The notes below the pieces were generated by a model. That model ran no database searches and was not told the origin of the DNA. It was given only the letters and a program-made list of their open reading frames with translations. The position numbers were made by a program, and so were the translations under genes. Positions 32,199 through 40,617 of a DNA stretch of 64,000 nt are shown here, piece after piece. The stretch is from Aureimonas psammosilenae (GTDB taxonomy: Bacteria > Pseudomonadota > Alphaproteobacteria > Rhizobiales > Rhizobiaceae): contig NZ_WEZG01000005.1 in the NCBI RefSeq assembly GCF_009176975.1, forward strand, positions 186,001 through 250,000, in the 5' to 3' direction. Each line of letters opens with the position of its first letter. Position 1 is the first letter of the stretch.

Positions 32199-32651
32199 AT
32201 GCTGTATTTCGCCTATGGGTCGAACCTCAATCGCGCGCATTTCTGCGCGCTTTGCCCAGCCGCCACCGCGATCGGCAAGGCGAAGCTCTTCGGCTATCGA
32301 CTGGTCTTCAAGACCTTCGCCGATATCGAGCCTTGTCTGGAAGGGAAGGTGGAGGGTGCGCTTTGGCGCGTGACCGCTCCCTGCGAAACCGCGCTCGACC
32401 GATACGAAGAGATCGCCAGTGGTCTCTACGAGCGTCGCATCGTCGAAGTCCTGGGAGATGCGGACGGAAGGACTGTGGAAGCCTTCACCTATCGCATGAC
32501 TCGGCAGGCGTGGGCCGCGCCCTCAACCACTTATCTGAAGCTCATCGAGGACGGCTATCGCGACTTCGGGCTCGACATGGCCGCGCTTCGCTTCGCGATG
32601 GGAAGGGATCAGGAGACGCCAGGGCAATACGCAACGCGCCCCGACGCCTGA
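32199..32651 (+). CDS. AIG2/gamma-glutamylcyclotransferase-like protein
   Basis: A GGCT-fold protein of 150 aa. The substrate-binding motif is FAYGSNLN at residues 4-11 and the conserved acid region is LDRYEEIASG. Such enzymes release 5-oxoproline from gamma-glutamyl compounds, but many bacterial members are uncharacterised. ATG at 32199 places the motif at the very N-terminus, as usual. Confidence 0.83.
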   Translation: MLYFAYGSNLNRAHFCALCPAATAIGKAKLFGYRLVFKTFADIEPCLEGKVEGALWRVTAPCETALDRYEEIASGLYERRIVEVLGDADGRTVEAFTYRMTRQAWAAPSTTYLKLIEDGYRDFGLDMAALRFAMGRDQETPGQYATRPDA

Positions 32652-32779
32652 CCATCATCAGACCACGCATTCGCTAACAAATCCTGAAGGTCGCTCGCCG
32701 ATTCAGCGGGTGTTGGGGGCAGCGTCAATCGCACCAGATCCGCCGCGCTGTCGCACAGGCGCAGAAGAAGATCGGTCAT
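32609..32779 (-). CDS. Possible small protein, unknown
   Basis: A 56-codon frame starting MTDLLLRLCDSAADLVRLTL with GAGG a few bases before the ATG. Codon third positions look partly coding. It overlaps the 3' end of the cyclotransferase gene on the other strand. It may be spurious. Confidence 0.25.
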   Translation of the reverse strand: MTDLLLRLCDSAADLVRLTLPPTPAESASDLQDLLANAWSDDGQASGRVAYCPGVS

Positions 32780-32917
32780 GCCCTCTTCGAAACTCACCGG
32801 ACAACCGCTCCGCTTCAATCAAGCTCATTGAACATCTCGAAGAATGCGCGAAGCTGGCGAAGGCTCCATCCGCCTTCCGTCGAATTTCAGGCTTGAAGGC
32901 TCGCGAACCGCCGTCCG

Positions 32918-33778
32918 TCAACCTTCCCGGCGCAGATCGGCGATGGCGATGGCAAGCGTCATGGCGAGGGACAGGCTGGCGGCCAGCGAACGGAAGCCCT
33001 GAAAATCGGCCTCCACCACCTCGAACCAGAGCTGCCCTTCGGCGACGAGCGGGCTGAAAGGGCTGTCGGTGATCACGACGAGGGGGGTTCCAAGTTCCGC
33101 CACCTGCCGCGCATGGGCGACGGTGGTGGAAGCATAGGGCGTGAAGGAAATCGCCAGCGCCGCATCGCGGGGGCCGGCGAAGGACAGGGTTTCGGTGTCC
33201 GTGCCGAGCGCCGAGCCGATCAGGACGTTGCGGATGCCGAGCTTGCCGAGCGCGTAGCTCATATAGGCGGTCACCGGATAAGAGCGGCGCTGCGCGATGA
33301 GGTAGATCGTCTCCGCGTCCGCGAGAATGCGCGCCGCCTCGTCCACGGCCGACAGGTCGATGCGGTCGTGCGCGGCCGCGACCGAACGCGTGGACGCCTC
33401 GCAGAAGCCATCGAAAAGCGCCGCCGATTTCGAGGTGTGCCCGTCGCGCACCCGCAGCGACAGAAGCCGCTCGTCGTAGTTGGACACGTGGTTGCGCAAA
33501 CGATCGCGGAACAAGGCCTGGAGATCGGAAAAGCCGGCAAAGCCGAGCGCCTGGCTGAAGCGAACGAGGGTCGAGGGCTGGACCCCGGCCTTTTCCGCGA
33601 CGCCCGCCACCGTGCCGAGCGCGATCTCGTCCGGCTGGGCAAGGGCGAAGGACGCCACCTGCTTCAAACGCTTGGGCAGTTTCACCGCGCCGCTCGCCAA
33701 GCGGTCCCGCAGCTCCGCGAAGCTTTCGGGCGGCGCGGCGGACGAGAGACCTTCCTCGCTTGTTTCGACGATACTCAT
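32918..33778 (-). CDS. MurR/RpiR-family transcriptional regulator
   Basis: Regulator of 286 aa: an N-terminal HTH_6 domain (PKRLKQVASFALAQPDEIALGTVAGVAEKAGVQPSTLVRFSQALGF, cited by segments ALAQPDEIALGTV and VQPSTLVRF) and a C-terminal SIS sugar-phosphate domain (IYLIAQRRSYPVTAYMSYAL, AISFTPYASTTV, VVITDSPFSPL). It would sense a sugar phosphate or amino sugar. No sugar pathway is adjacent, so the target is unclear. ATG at 33778 is preferred over a start 24 bp upstream. Confidence 0.85.
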   Translation of the reverse strand: MSIVETSEEGLSSAAPPESFAELRDRLASGAVKLPKRLKQVASFALAQPDEIALGTVAGVAEKAGVQPSTLVRFSQALGFAGFSDLQALFRDRLRNHVSNYDERLLSLRVRDGHTSKSAALFDGFCEASTRSVAAAHDRIDLSAVDEAARILADAETIYLIAQRRSYPVTAYMSYALGKLGIRNVLIGSALGTDTETLSFAGPRDAALAISFTPYASTTVAHARQVAELGTPLVVITDSPFSPLVAEGQLWFEVVEADFQGFRSLAASLSLAMTLAIAIADLRREG

Positions 33779-33917
33779 GGCGACAACCGATTCGATACGC
33801 ACGCCGGGAAACGCGGGAAACGCGCCCTTCGAAGCTATGGAACTCCTATTTCAGCGTAATGGAAATGGCTAAATCAATCCAATAACCGGCTTTCGCGAAG
33901 CCAGCCCCGAGGTGGCG

Positions 33918-34481
33918 TCAGTTTTCGCCCTTCTTGCGCGGCAGGATGCGCAGCTTGTCCTTCATTTCCAGGATCTTCTGCACCTTGGCGCCGAGCGTCA
34001 GGAGCTGGATCAAACGTTCCGTTTCGAGCCGGCGCACGTCGTCGTACCAACCGGCGAAAAGCTCGAACAGGTCGTGCATCTCGCCGAGCCGTTCCTGCGC
34101 GTGGCGCTCTTCGGGCGTTTGCGGCTGTTCCATCAGGATTTCGCGCAGCATGGTGAGGGTCGGATCGACCTCGCGCTTCTTGCGCTCTTCCACGAGGGTC
34201 CTGACGATCAGCCAGATATCGTCGGGCGTGGTGAAATGATCGCGGCGGTCGCCGGGAATGTGCTGGAGCCGCACCAGATTCCAGGCCTGCAGCTCTTTGA
34301 GGCCCATGGACACGTTGGAGCGCGACACGCCGAGCTTTTCCACGATCTCCTCGGCGTTCAGCGCCTTCTCGGAGACGAAGAGCAGGGCATAGATCTGCCC
34401 CACCGTGCGGTTGATGCCCCAGCGCGATCCCATCTCGCCGAAATGGAGAACGAAGGTCTGGACGAGAGGCGGAAGCTGCAT
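33918..34481 (-). CDS. GbsR/MarR-family regulator at the end of the cydAB operon
   Basis: Winged-helix regulator of 187 aa. GINRTVGQIYALLFVSEKAL and VEKLGVSRSNVSMGLKELQAW form the GbsR-type HTH; a helical dimerisation tail follows. It starts 9 bp after the DUF2474 gene and is the last gene of cydA-cydB-DUF2474-regulator. It is the natural candidate to bind the perfect 22 bp palindrome upstream of cydA, giving autoregulation. The effector is unknown. Confidence 0.85.
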   Translation of the reverse strand: MQLPPLVQTFVLHFGEMGSRWGINRTVGQIYALLFVSEKALNAEEIVEKLGVSRSNVSMGLKELQAWNLVRLQHIPGDRRDHFTTPDDIWLIVRTLVEERKKREVDPTLTMLREILMEQPQTPEERHAQERLGEMHDLFELFAGWYDDVRRLETERLIQLLTLGAKVQKILEMKDKLRILPRKKGEN

Positions 34482-34490
34482 CGGAAGAGT

Positions 34491-34604
34491 TCAGACCTTC
34501 AACCAGAGCCGGATCACCATGGACACGGCTCCAAGAGCGAGAATGCTGGCGAGCCAGATGAGAGCCATCCAGCCGAGGCGCGCGGCGAGGGAGGGTTGCT
34601 TCAC
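34491..34604 (-). CDS. DUF2474 small membrane subunit of cyanide-insensitive oxidase
   Basis: A 37 aa single-helix protein: MKQPSLAARLGW, then the membrane segment MALIWLASILALGAVSMVI, then RLWLKV. It starts with GTG at 34604, overlapping the last bases of cydB by none but separated by only 2 bp. DUF2474 proteins follow CIO-type cydAB genes and are thought to be small accessory subunits, in the manner of CydX. Confidence 0.8.
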   Translation of the reverse strand: MKQPSLAARLGWMALIWLASILALGAVSMVIRLWLKV

Positions 34605-34606
34605 GC

Positions 34607-35611
34607 TCAATGGTAGCCCTCCGCGCCCACCTTGCCCCGAAACACCCAATAGGCATAGCCGGTATAGGCCAGGATGATGGGGATGAGCACCGCCGCGCCG
34701 ACCAGCATGAACAACTGGCTGGAAGGCGGCGAGGCGGTCTGCCAAATCGTCAGGCTGCCCGGCACGGCGTCGGGATAGATGCTGATGCCGAGCCCGACGA
34801 AGGAAAGCCCGAAGAGGCCGAGCGCCAGCAAAAACGGCACCCGGTCGCGTCCGCCCTTCAGCGACCGGAAGAAAAGAACCGAACCGATCACCAGGAGAAG
34901 CGGCACCTGCGCGGTGAGAAGGACGTTCGGGAAGGCGAACCAGCGCGTGGCGTAAGCCTCCGACAGAAAGGGCGTCCAGGCGCTGACGAGGGCAATGGCG
35001 GCAACCGTCATCACGCCGAGCCGCAACGACATGCGCTGCGCATGGGTGCGGGCGGAGCCTTCGGTCTTCATCACCAGCCATGTCGCGCCGAGAAGCCCGT
35101 AGCCGACGGTGAGCGAAACGCCGGTGAGAAGCGAGAAGGGCGTCAGCCAGTCCCACCAGCCCCCGCCATAGGCGCGGCCTTCCACGGAGATGCCCTGGAG
35201 CAGGGCGCCGAGCGTGACGCCCTGCGCGAAGGCCGCGACGGTCGAGCCGCCGAAGAAGGCGAGGTCCCAGAAAGCGCGGTGGCCGGGATCGCGCCAACGG
35301 AATTCGAAGGCGACGCCGCGAAAGATGAGGCCGAGCAGCATGGCGATGATCGGGTCATAGAGGGCCGGCAGCACCACGGCATAGGCGAGCGGAAAGGCCG
35401 CGAACAGACCGCCGCCGCCCAGTATCAGCCAGGTCTCGTTGCCGTCCCAAACGGGCGCGACGGAATTCATCGCCGCGTCCCGTTCCTCGCCGGGCTTCAG
35501 TCCCGGAAACAGGAGGCCGATGCCAAGGTCGAAGCCGTCCATCACGACATAGGCGAATACGGCGAAGGCGATCAGAAGCGCCCAGACGGTGGAAAGGTCG
35601 ATGGAGTCCAT
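34607..35611 (-). CDS. cydB: Cytochrome bd-type (CIO) quinol oxidase subunit II
   Basis: Membrane subunit of 334 aa. It begins LSTVWALLIAFAVFAYVVMDGFDLGIG, the subunit II signature, with NSVAPVWDGNETWLI, ALYDPIIAMLLGLIFRGVAFEFR, and C-terminal AYTGYAYWVFRGKV. With CydA it reduces O2 with quinol. It follows cydA by 5 bp. ATG at 35611 is chosen; a GTG three codons upstream is possible. Confidence 0.93.
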   Translation of the reverse strand: MDSIDLSTVWALLIAFAVFAYVVMDGFDLGIGLLFPGLKPGEERDAAMNSVAPVWDGNETWLILGGGGLFAAFPLAYAVVLPALYDPIIAMLLGLIFRGVAFEFRWRDPGHRAFWDLAFFGGSTVAAFAQGVTLGALLQGISVEGRAYGGGWWDWLTPFSLLTGVSLTVGYGLLGATWLVMKTEGSARTHAQRMSLRLGVMTVAAIALVSAWTPFLSEAYATRWFAFPNVLLTAQVPLLLVIGSVLFFRSLKGGRDRVPFLLALGLFGLSFVGLGISIYPDAVPGSLTIWQTASPPSSQLFMLVGAAVLIPIILAYTGYAYWVFRGKVGAEGYH

Positions 35612-35616
35612 GGAAA

Positions 35617-37050
35617 TCACTCTGCCGGCTGCATGCGGCCTGGATCGATGGCGGGAGCGGGCGTCACGCCCGCCGTGCGGATCGGCATTCCTTCTTCCAG
35701 CCCCGGCTCGCCGCGATGGGGCGCATGGGCCATGAGCTTCAGGATGTAGAGGATGCCCGCCCCGAAAACGGCGAAGTAAACGAGAACGAAGGCGAGGAGC
35801 GAGGCCGCGACCGCCGGCGCGTGGAGCGGCGAAGCGGATTCGGCGGTGCGAAGGAAGCCATAGACCGTGAAGGGCTGGCGGCCGACTTCCGTCGTCACCC
35901 AGCCGGCAAGGACGGCGACGAAGCCGCTCGGCCCCATGAGAAGGGCGAAGCGATGAAGGAGCGTCGATTCGTAGAAGCGGCCGCGCCAGCGCATGAGGAT
36001 CGCCAGGGCCGCGAGCCCGAGCATCAGGAAGCCCAAGGCCACCATGACGCGGAACGACCAGAACACCACGGGCACCGGCGGCCAGTTCTCGCGCGCCACC
36101 GTGTCGAGACCGGCCAGCGGCGCGTTCAAATCGTGCTTCAGGATGAGCGAGGACAGCTTCGGGATCTCGATGGCGTGCCGCACGATGCCGGCTTCCTCGT
36201 CGGGCAGGCCGAAGAGGATCAAGGGCGCGCCGTTCGGATGGCTTTCGAAATGGCCTTCCATGGCCATGACCTTGGCGGGCTGGTGCTCCAGCGTGTTGAG
36301 GCCATGGGCGTCGCCGACGAGAATCTGCAGCGGGGTCGCGACGGCCAGCATCCACATGGCCATGGAGAACATCTTGCGCGCGCCCTTGTTCTCCCGCTCG
36401 CGCAGGAGATGCCAGGCACCGACCGCCCCCACCACGAGCGCCGTCGTCAGATAGGCGGCGATCAGCATGTGGACGAGCCGGTAGGGGAAGGACGGGTTGA
36501 AGACGATCGCCCACCAATCGAGCGGCACGAACTGCCCCGCCTCGTTGATGCCATGGCCCTGCGGCGTCTGCATCCAGGAATTCACCGACAGAATCCAGAA
36601 GGCGGAGGCGAAGGTGCCGACCGCCACCATCAAGGTCGCGGTGAAATGGAGGCGCGGGCCGACCTTGTTCATGCCGAACAGCATGACGCCCAGGAACCCG
36701 GCTTCCAGAAAGAAGGCGGACAGCACCTCATAGGCCATCAGCGGCCCGATCACCGGCCCGGCCTTGTCGGAAAAGACCGACCAGTTCGTGCCGAACTGGT
36801 AACTCATGACGATGCCCGACACGACGCCCATGGCAAAGGCGATCGCGAAGATCTTCAGCCAGTAGCGGAAGAGGTTGAGATAGACCTCGCGTCCGGTCTT
36901 CAGCCAGAGCGCTTCGAGAACGGCCAGATAGCTGGCGAGCCCGATGGAGAAGGCGGGAAAGACGATATGGAAGGAGATTGTGAAGGCGAACTGCGCCCGC
37001 GCCAGAAACAGGGCGTCGAAGCCGGACAGGAGCGACATGGGAAGCGTCAT
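35617..37050 (-). CDS. cydA: Cytochrome bd-type (cyanide-insensitive) quinol oxidase subunit I
   Basis: Heme-bearing subunit of 477 aa. The first helix region RAQFAFTISFHIVFPAFSIGLASY carries the heme ligand histidine; GTNWSVFSDKAGPVIGPLMAYE, the quinol-site GMNKVGPRLHF and ILSVNSWMQTPQG follow. Length and the short Q loop fit the CIO (CioA) branch rather than E. coli CydA. The operon order with DUF2474 supports this. A perfect palindrome lies 24 bp before the start, so it is probably tightly controlled. Confidence 0.93.
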   Translation of the reverse strand: MTLPMSLLSGFDALFLARAQFAFTISFHIVFPAFSIGLASYLAVLEALWLKTGREVYLNLFRYWLKIFAIAFAMGVVSGIVMSYQFGTNWSVFSDKAGPVIGPLMAYEVLSAFFLEAGFLGVMLFGMNKVGPRLHFTATLMVAVGTFASAFWILSVNSWMQTPQGHGINEAGQFVPLDWWAIVFNPSFPYRLVHMLIAAYLTTALVVGAVGAWHLLRERENKGARKMFSMAMWMLAVATPLQILVGDAHGLNTLEHQPAKVMAMEGHFESHPNGAPLILFGLPDEEAGIVRHAIEIPKLSSLILKHDLNAPLAGLDTVARENWPPVPVVFWSFRVMVALGFLMLGLAALAILMRWRGRFYESTLLHRFALLMGPSGFVAVLAGWVTTEVGRQPFTVYGFLRTAESASPLHAPAVAASLLAFVLVYFAVFGAGILYILKLMAHAPHRGEPGLEEGMPIRTAGVTPAPAIDPGRMQPAE

Positions 37051-37073
37051 TCCGAATCATTGAGAGATACAGA

Positions 37074-37095
37074 CATTTCAGTAATTACTGAAATG
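37074..37095. promoter_or_regulatory. Perfect 22 bp palindromic operator upstream of cydA
   Basis: Arms CATTTCAGTAA and TTACTGAAATG meet without spacer and are exactly complementary. An extra ATTTCAGT half-site is at 37109-37116. Placement close to the cydA start suggests repression, plausibly by the GbsR-type protein of the same operon. Confidence 0.75.
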
Positions 37096-37141
37096 ACGGA
37101 CGTCAATGATTTCAGTTCTGGGAAGCAGTGCCCGTATGTCG

Positions 37142-37747
37142 CTACCGGTCGCGGCGCGACGGCTTGCGGAAAACGGCGATTTCGTAGCGGCCGAAACTTC
37201 TTTGCCCCGCGGGGCTCATTCCCCGTTCGAGACACCGCGCAAGCCGCGCCTGCGCCAGAGCCGGAAGCTGCGCTGCATCGGGGAAGGGAACGGTATGGTG
37301 GAGCACCACGACCCGGCCGCCCGGCGCAGTCTCGTTCCGGATGCGCCGGGCGAGAAGGTCGAGATCGCGCGGCGACAGGTAATAGGCGATCTCGGACACC
37401 ACGATGAGATCGAAGGGGCCGCGCGGCATCTCGTGCGGCAGATTGCCTTCGCGGTACGCGATGCGCATTCCCGGCGGCGTCAAGCGCCGCGCCTCGGCGA
37501 GAGCCGTCGGCGCGCCGTCGCTCGCCACCAGCGTCAGGCAACGCGAAACGAGGGCGCGGGAGGTTTCGCCGATGGCGCAGGCAAGCTCCAGCCCGCGTCC
37601 GACCTTGCCCAGCCCGCAGGCGCGCAGGAGTTCGGCGCGTTTCCTCGCCTCGAAGCGCGAGGTCCGGTAGTTCCACGGGTCGATCGCCTGGCGATACTTC
37701 TCCTCGAACCCGGCGATGTCGATGGGTTTCAAGACGAGGGACGCCAA
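37142..37747 (-). CDS. NodS-like SAM-dependent methyltransferase
   Basis: Methyltransferase of 201 aa, last gene of a four-gene overlapping operon. FEEKYRQAIDPWNYRTSRFEARKR is the NodS-type entry; the SAM loop is LELACAIGETSRAL, and LIVVSEIAYYLSPRDL plus GGRVVVLHH follow. NodS N-methylates the deacetylated sugar of lipochitooligosaccharides; here the neighbours include a PIG-L deacetylase and a glycosyltransferase, so an N-methylated amino sugar is a plausible product. Its start overlaps the PIG-L gene by 19 bp. Confidence 0.82.
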   Translation of the reverse strand: MASLVLKPIDIAGFEEKYRQAIDPWNYRTSRFEARKRAELLRACGLGKVGRGLELACAIGETSRALVSRCLTLVASDGAPTALAEARRLTPPGMRIAYREGNLPHEMPRGPFDLIVVSEIAYYLSPRDLDLLARRIRNETAPGGRVVVLHHTVPFPDAAQLPALAQARLARCLERGMSPAGQRSFGRYEIAVFRKPSRRDR

Positions 37748-38442
37748 TAGGTCTCGACCGGTCCGGCAAGGCGGTCGATCGTGGCCTCCGTCAAACGAAA
37801 GGCGGTCGGATCGTCGGCGATGAGATCGCTGACTTGCGTCACATGCGCCCGCACCGCGTCGCGCTTGGGAGCGAGGGCTTCGCTCACCGCAAAGTCGAGC
37901 CGCTCCATCTCGTCAGGGCGCGGATGGTCTTGCCGTTCGCCGATTTCGTCCAGCCAGATGGCATATTCCAGCGTCGCCGGCCGGACGTCCTTCGCGGCGA
38001 GCGCATCGGTGAAAAGACGCCACGAATCGCGGTGGTCGCGATGAGGATCGCGCCGCCAGGGCAGAAGCACGAGATCGGGCTGGAAACCGCCCACAATCGC
38101 GCCGGCCTCCGCCAAAGCCGTGGCATGGCTTTCCGAGCCGGGAACAGGCATGCCGGCATCGGGCAGGCGCAGAAAGGCGCGCGGGGCATCGCCGATTCGC
38201 AGCCGGCGCAGCGCCTCGGCGCCTTCGGCTTCGCGCGCCGCCGCCAGCCTTTCGCGCGGCCAGGTCTTCGAATGGAGATGCGACGCGCCCCCATCGGTGA
38301 CGAAGGCGGTGAAGAATTTCGCGCCGCGCGCGGCGAGCGTCCAGATCAAGCCGCCGCAGCCGAGCGACTCGTCATCCGGGTGAGGCGCGACGACGAGGAT
38401 GCGCCGCGCAGCGATCTCGGCAAAGTCCCGCAGCGCGTTCAT
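37729..38442 (-). CDS. PIG-L/LmbE-family N-deacetylase
   Basis: Zinc-dependent deacetylase of 237 aa. The metal motif is VVAPHPDDESLGCGG, with the second histidine cluster in RRDPHRDHRDSW. The family removes N-acetyl groups from GlcNAc conjugates (mycothiol, bacillithiol, GPI, teicoplanin). ATG at 38442 overlaps the acyl-CoA dehydrogenase stop by 4 bp. Confidence 0.88.
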   Translation of the reverse strand: MNALRDFAEIAARRILVVAPHPDDESLGCGGLIWTLAARGAKFFTAFVTDGGASHLHSKTWPRERLAAAREAEGAEALRRLRIGDAPRAFLRLPDAGMPVPGSESHATALAEAGAIVGGFQPDLVLLPWRRDPHRDHRDSWRLFTDALAAKDVRPATLEYAIWLDEIGERQDHPRPDEMERLDFAVSEALAPKRDAVRAHVTQVSDLIADDPTAFRLTEATIDRLAGPVETYWRPSS

Positions 38443-39539
38443 CGGTCTTCTCCCGTCGGGATGAACGCACCCGGCCGCCATGTCCCTTCCGCAATGGCCG
38501 AGCCCAGCGCCGACAAGGCGCCATCGGGGTTGGGCTGGCGCAGATAGGTGCGAAGGTCGCGGATCAGCCGCTCCAGCGGGTGGGGAGCGATCATGCCGGC
38601 CGCGCCGACGCCGCGCTCGGCCTCCTCCAGAACCGCCAGAGCCGCGCTTTCCACCGCGCCCCGCGCCGCGTTCACCGTGGCGATCAGCGCCTTCGGGTAG
38701 GCCCGGCCTTCCGCCACCGCGCGCCATTCGGCGGCCGCGCGGTCGAGCCAGCCATAGCCTCCTTCCACGAGCGCACCCATGCGCGCGACGCGATGGGCCT
38801 GATAAGGATCACCGAGGCGCTTGGTTCGCAGAAGATGCTCCACCGCGACATCGAACACGGCGTGCATGCCGCCGACATGAACGGCCACGAAGCGGATCGC
38901 GCCGGCGAAGAACCAGGGCGCTTCGAGATAGGAGTCGGGCTGGCCGAGCACCCATTCCGGTCGCAACTCGAGGCCGGTGAAATCGACGATATGGCTGCCC
39001 GAGCCGCGCATCCCCATCGGCTTCCACCAGGAGCGGTCGACCGGCAGATTGTCGAGCGGCGCGACGATCATTACGCGGCCTTGGCTCTCCGTCACCGTGA
39101 CGATCGCGTGGGACAAGCCGTCGACGCCCGAGGCGAAGTTCTTCGCCCCGACCAGCCGGCCGTTCTCCAAGCGCAAGGGATCGGTCGGCAGGTCCGTGTT
39201 CCAGATGCCGAGGAGCTTTCCCGCCATGGCGAGTTCACCGAACCGCATCTTCTGCTCGGGAGTGCCGTGACGCTCGATCAGAATGAGCGTGTTGACATGA
39301 CCCTCGAAGACGCGCCCGACCGAAAGGTCGCCCCGGCCGATCTCGGCGAGGAGGCGAAGAAGCTTCCCTATCTCGCTTGCGGCGATCGGCGGCGTGCCGA
39401 CGAGCCCGCGCTCATGCAGGAGTGCGAAGGCCTGCCCAGGAAAAGCGCCGTCGTCTTCCCGCCCCAGCATGTTCTCGCGCAAGGCGGAGGAAAGAGCGCC
39501 GTCAGTCGGGTGAGGGGAGGCGAAGGTGTCAGGCCGCAC
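38439..39539 (-). CDS. Acyl-CoA dehydrogenase-family protein
   Basis: Flavoprotein-type protein of 366 aa. The middle beta domain has NTDLPTDPLRLENGRLVGAKNF and the family signature MRGSGSHIVDFTGLEL; C-terminal helices follow (AALAVLEEAERGVGAAGMIAPHPLERLIRDLRTYLRQ, by segments EEAERGVGAAG and LIRDLRTYLRQ). The N-terminal helical part is short. The catalytic glutamate cannot be placed with confidence. In this operon it may desaturate an acyl group on the glycoconjugate or act on a non-CoA substrate. Confidence 0.78.
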   Translation of the reverse strand: MRPDTFASPHPTDGALSSALRENMLGREDDGAFPGQAFALLHERGLVGTPPIAASEIGKLLRLLAEIGRGDLSVGRVFEGHVNTLILIERHGTPEQKMRFGELAMAGKLLGIWNTDLPTDPLRLENGRLVGAKNFASGVDGLSHAIVTVTESQGRVMIVAPLDNLPVDRSWWKPMGMRGSGSHIVDFTGLELRPEWVLGQPDSYLEAPWFFAGAIRFVAVHVGGMHAVFDVAVEHLLRTKRLGDPYQAHRVARMGALVEGGYGWLDRAAAEWRAVAEGRAYPKALIATVNAARGAVESAALAVLEEAERGVGAAGMIAPHPLERLIRDLRTYLRQPNPDGALSALGSAIAEGTWRPGAFIPTGEDR

Positions 39540-40617
39540 GGGGTGTCGCCTCGTGGATCGCGATCATCTGCTCGATGCGCATCGTGGCGAGTGCCACCGG
39601 CACGGTCGGGAGCGCATCCGGTTCGTCGGGCGCGAAAATCTCGATCAACGCCGCCGCTGTCAGCCGTTCTCCATCGGCATCGAGCAGCGCGGGAGCGGGA
39701 ACCCCGAGGCTCTGCGCGATTGCAGCCCGCTCCGATGCGCCCGCCTGATCCAGCTGTCGCAGGGTGCGGCGCCTCAGCAACCGTTCCTCGACGGCAGCCG
39801 GGTCCTCCACGAGAAGCGGCAGCCCTTCGGCCTCGGCGCGCAGCCAGTCCTTCAGGCAATCGGCCATGCCGCCGGGCGCGCGCCCGACGAGGCGCGCCGA
39901 GACCTCGACGCGCACGTCCAGCGGATGGACGAGCCTCCCGCCCGCCGCGCGCGCTTTGGACACGAGCGCCAGATCTTCGCGGCTCGGCAGAACCGGCAGG
40001 CCGCCGATCCGGCGATAAAGCGCGGCGGCGATGGCGAGACTTCCGCCGGTATGGTCCCGGTGGCGCGGCCAGGGGTCGTGCGCCTGTTCGTCGATCAGGC
40101 AGGCGAGGCGGTCGCAAAGGCTGGAATAGGTCAGAACCGCCTTCGCCCGCTCGGCAAAGCCCGGCCCGAGCCGCGCTTCCTCTTGCTTGTTGCCGAAAAG
40201 CTTGCCGCCGACGAGATCGGCGCCGTTTCCGACAGCGCGCAGATTGGCCTCGAGCCAGCCCGGCTCAGGCACGGCGTCGGCATCGGTGGTGAGAATCACA
40301 CCCGACGCGGGATCGGGAAAATGGGCGAAGGCGCGGTCCATGGCGAGTCGCCGGGCGGAGCCGACATGGGCATCCGGCGGCGCGAAGTTCACGTCGAGAA
40401 TGTCGAGCTGCAGACCGGACAGGTGGCGACCCGCTTCCTCGGCGACGCGCCGCGTCGCGTCCACGCAATTGTTGAGAACGAGAACGACGGTGAGCCGGTG
40501 GCCCTCGCAAGCCCATGTCTGCGCATCCAGCGCTTCCAAAAGACGGGGAAGGCGTTCTTCCTCGTCGCGAGCCGGGACGGCGACAACGGGATACGCAAGG
40601 AACTGGCTTGGATTCAT
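39529..40617 (-). CDS. Family 2 glycosyltransferase
   Basis: GT2 protein of 362 aa. It opens VVAVPARDEEERLPRLLEAL, has the nucleotide-sugar metal motif TTDADAVPEPGWLEANL, and the acceptor region GGSLAIAAALYRRIGGLP...REDLALVSKARAAGG. No transmembrane helix is apparent, unlike NodC. First gene of the operon; its 3' end overlaps the acyl-CoA dehydrogenase by 11 bp. The sugar donor is unknown. Confidence 0.85.
   Translation of the reverse strand: MNPSQFLAYPVVAVPARDEEERLPRLLEALDAQTWACEGHRLTVVLVLNNCVDATRRVAEEAGRHLSGLQLDILDVNFAPPDAHVGSARRLAMDRAFAHFPDPASGVILTTDADAVPEPGWLEANLRAVGNGADLVGGKLFGNKQEEARLGPGFAERAKAVLTYSSLCDRLACLIDEQAHDPWPRHRDHTGGSLAIAAALYRRIGGLPVLPSREDLALVSKARAAGGRLVHPLDVRVEVSARLVGRAPGGMADCLKDWLRAEAEGLPLLVEDPAAVEERLLRRRTLRQLDQAGASERAAIAQSLGVPAPALLDADGERLTAAALIEIFAPDEPDALPTVPVALATMRIEQMIAIHEATPRAA

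Noticed and set aside
37142-40617. A classical nodulation gene cluster
   Set aside because: No NodA, NodB or NodC family member and no nod box; only the NodS-like methyltransferase is related, and the glycosyltransferase lacks NodC membrane helices.
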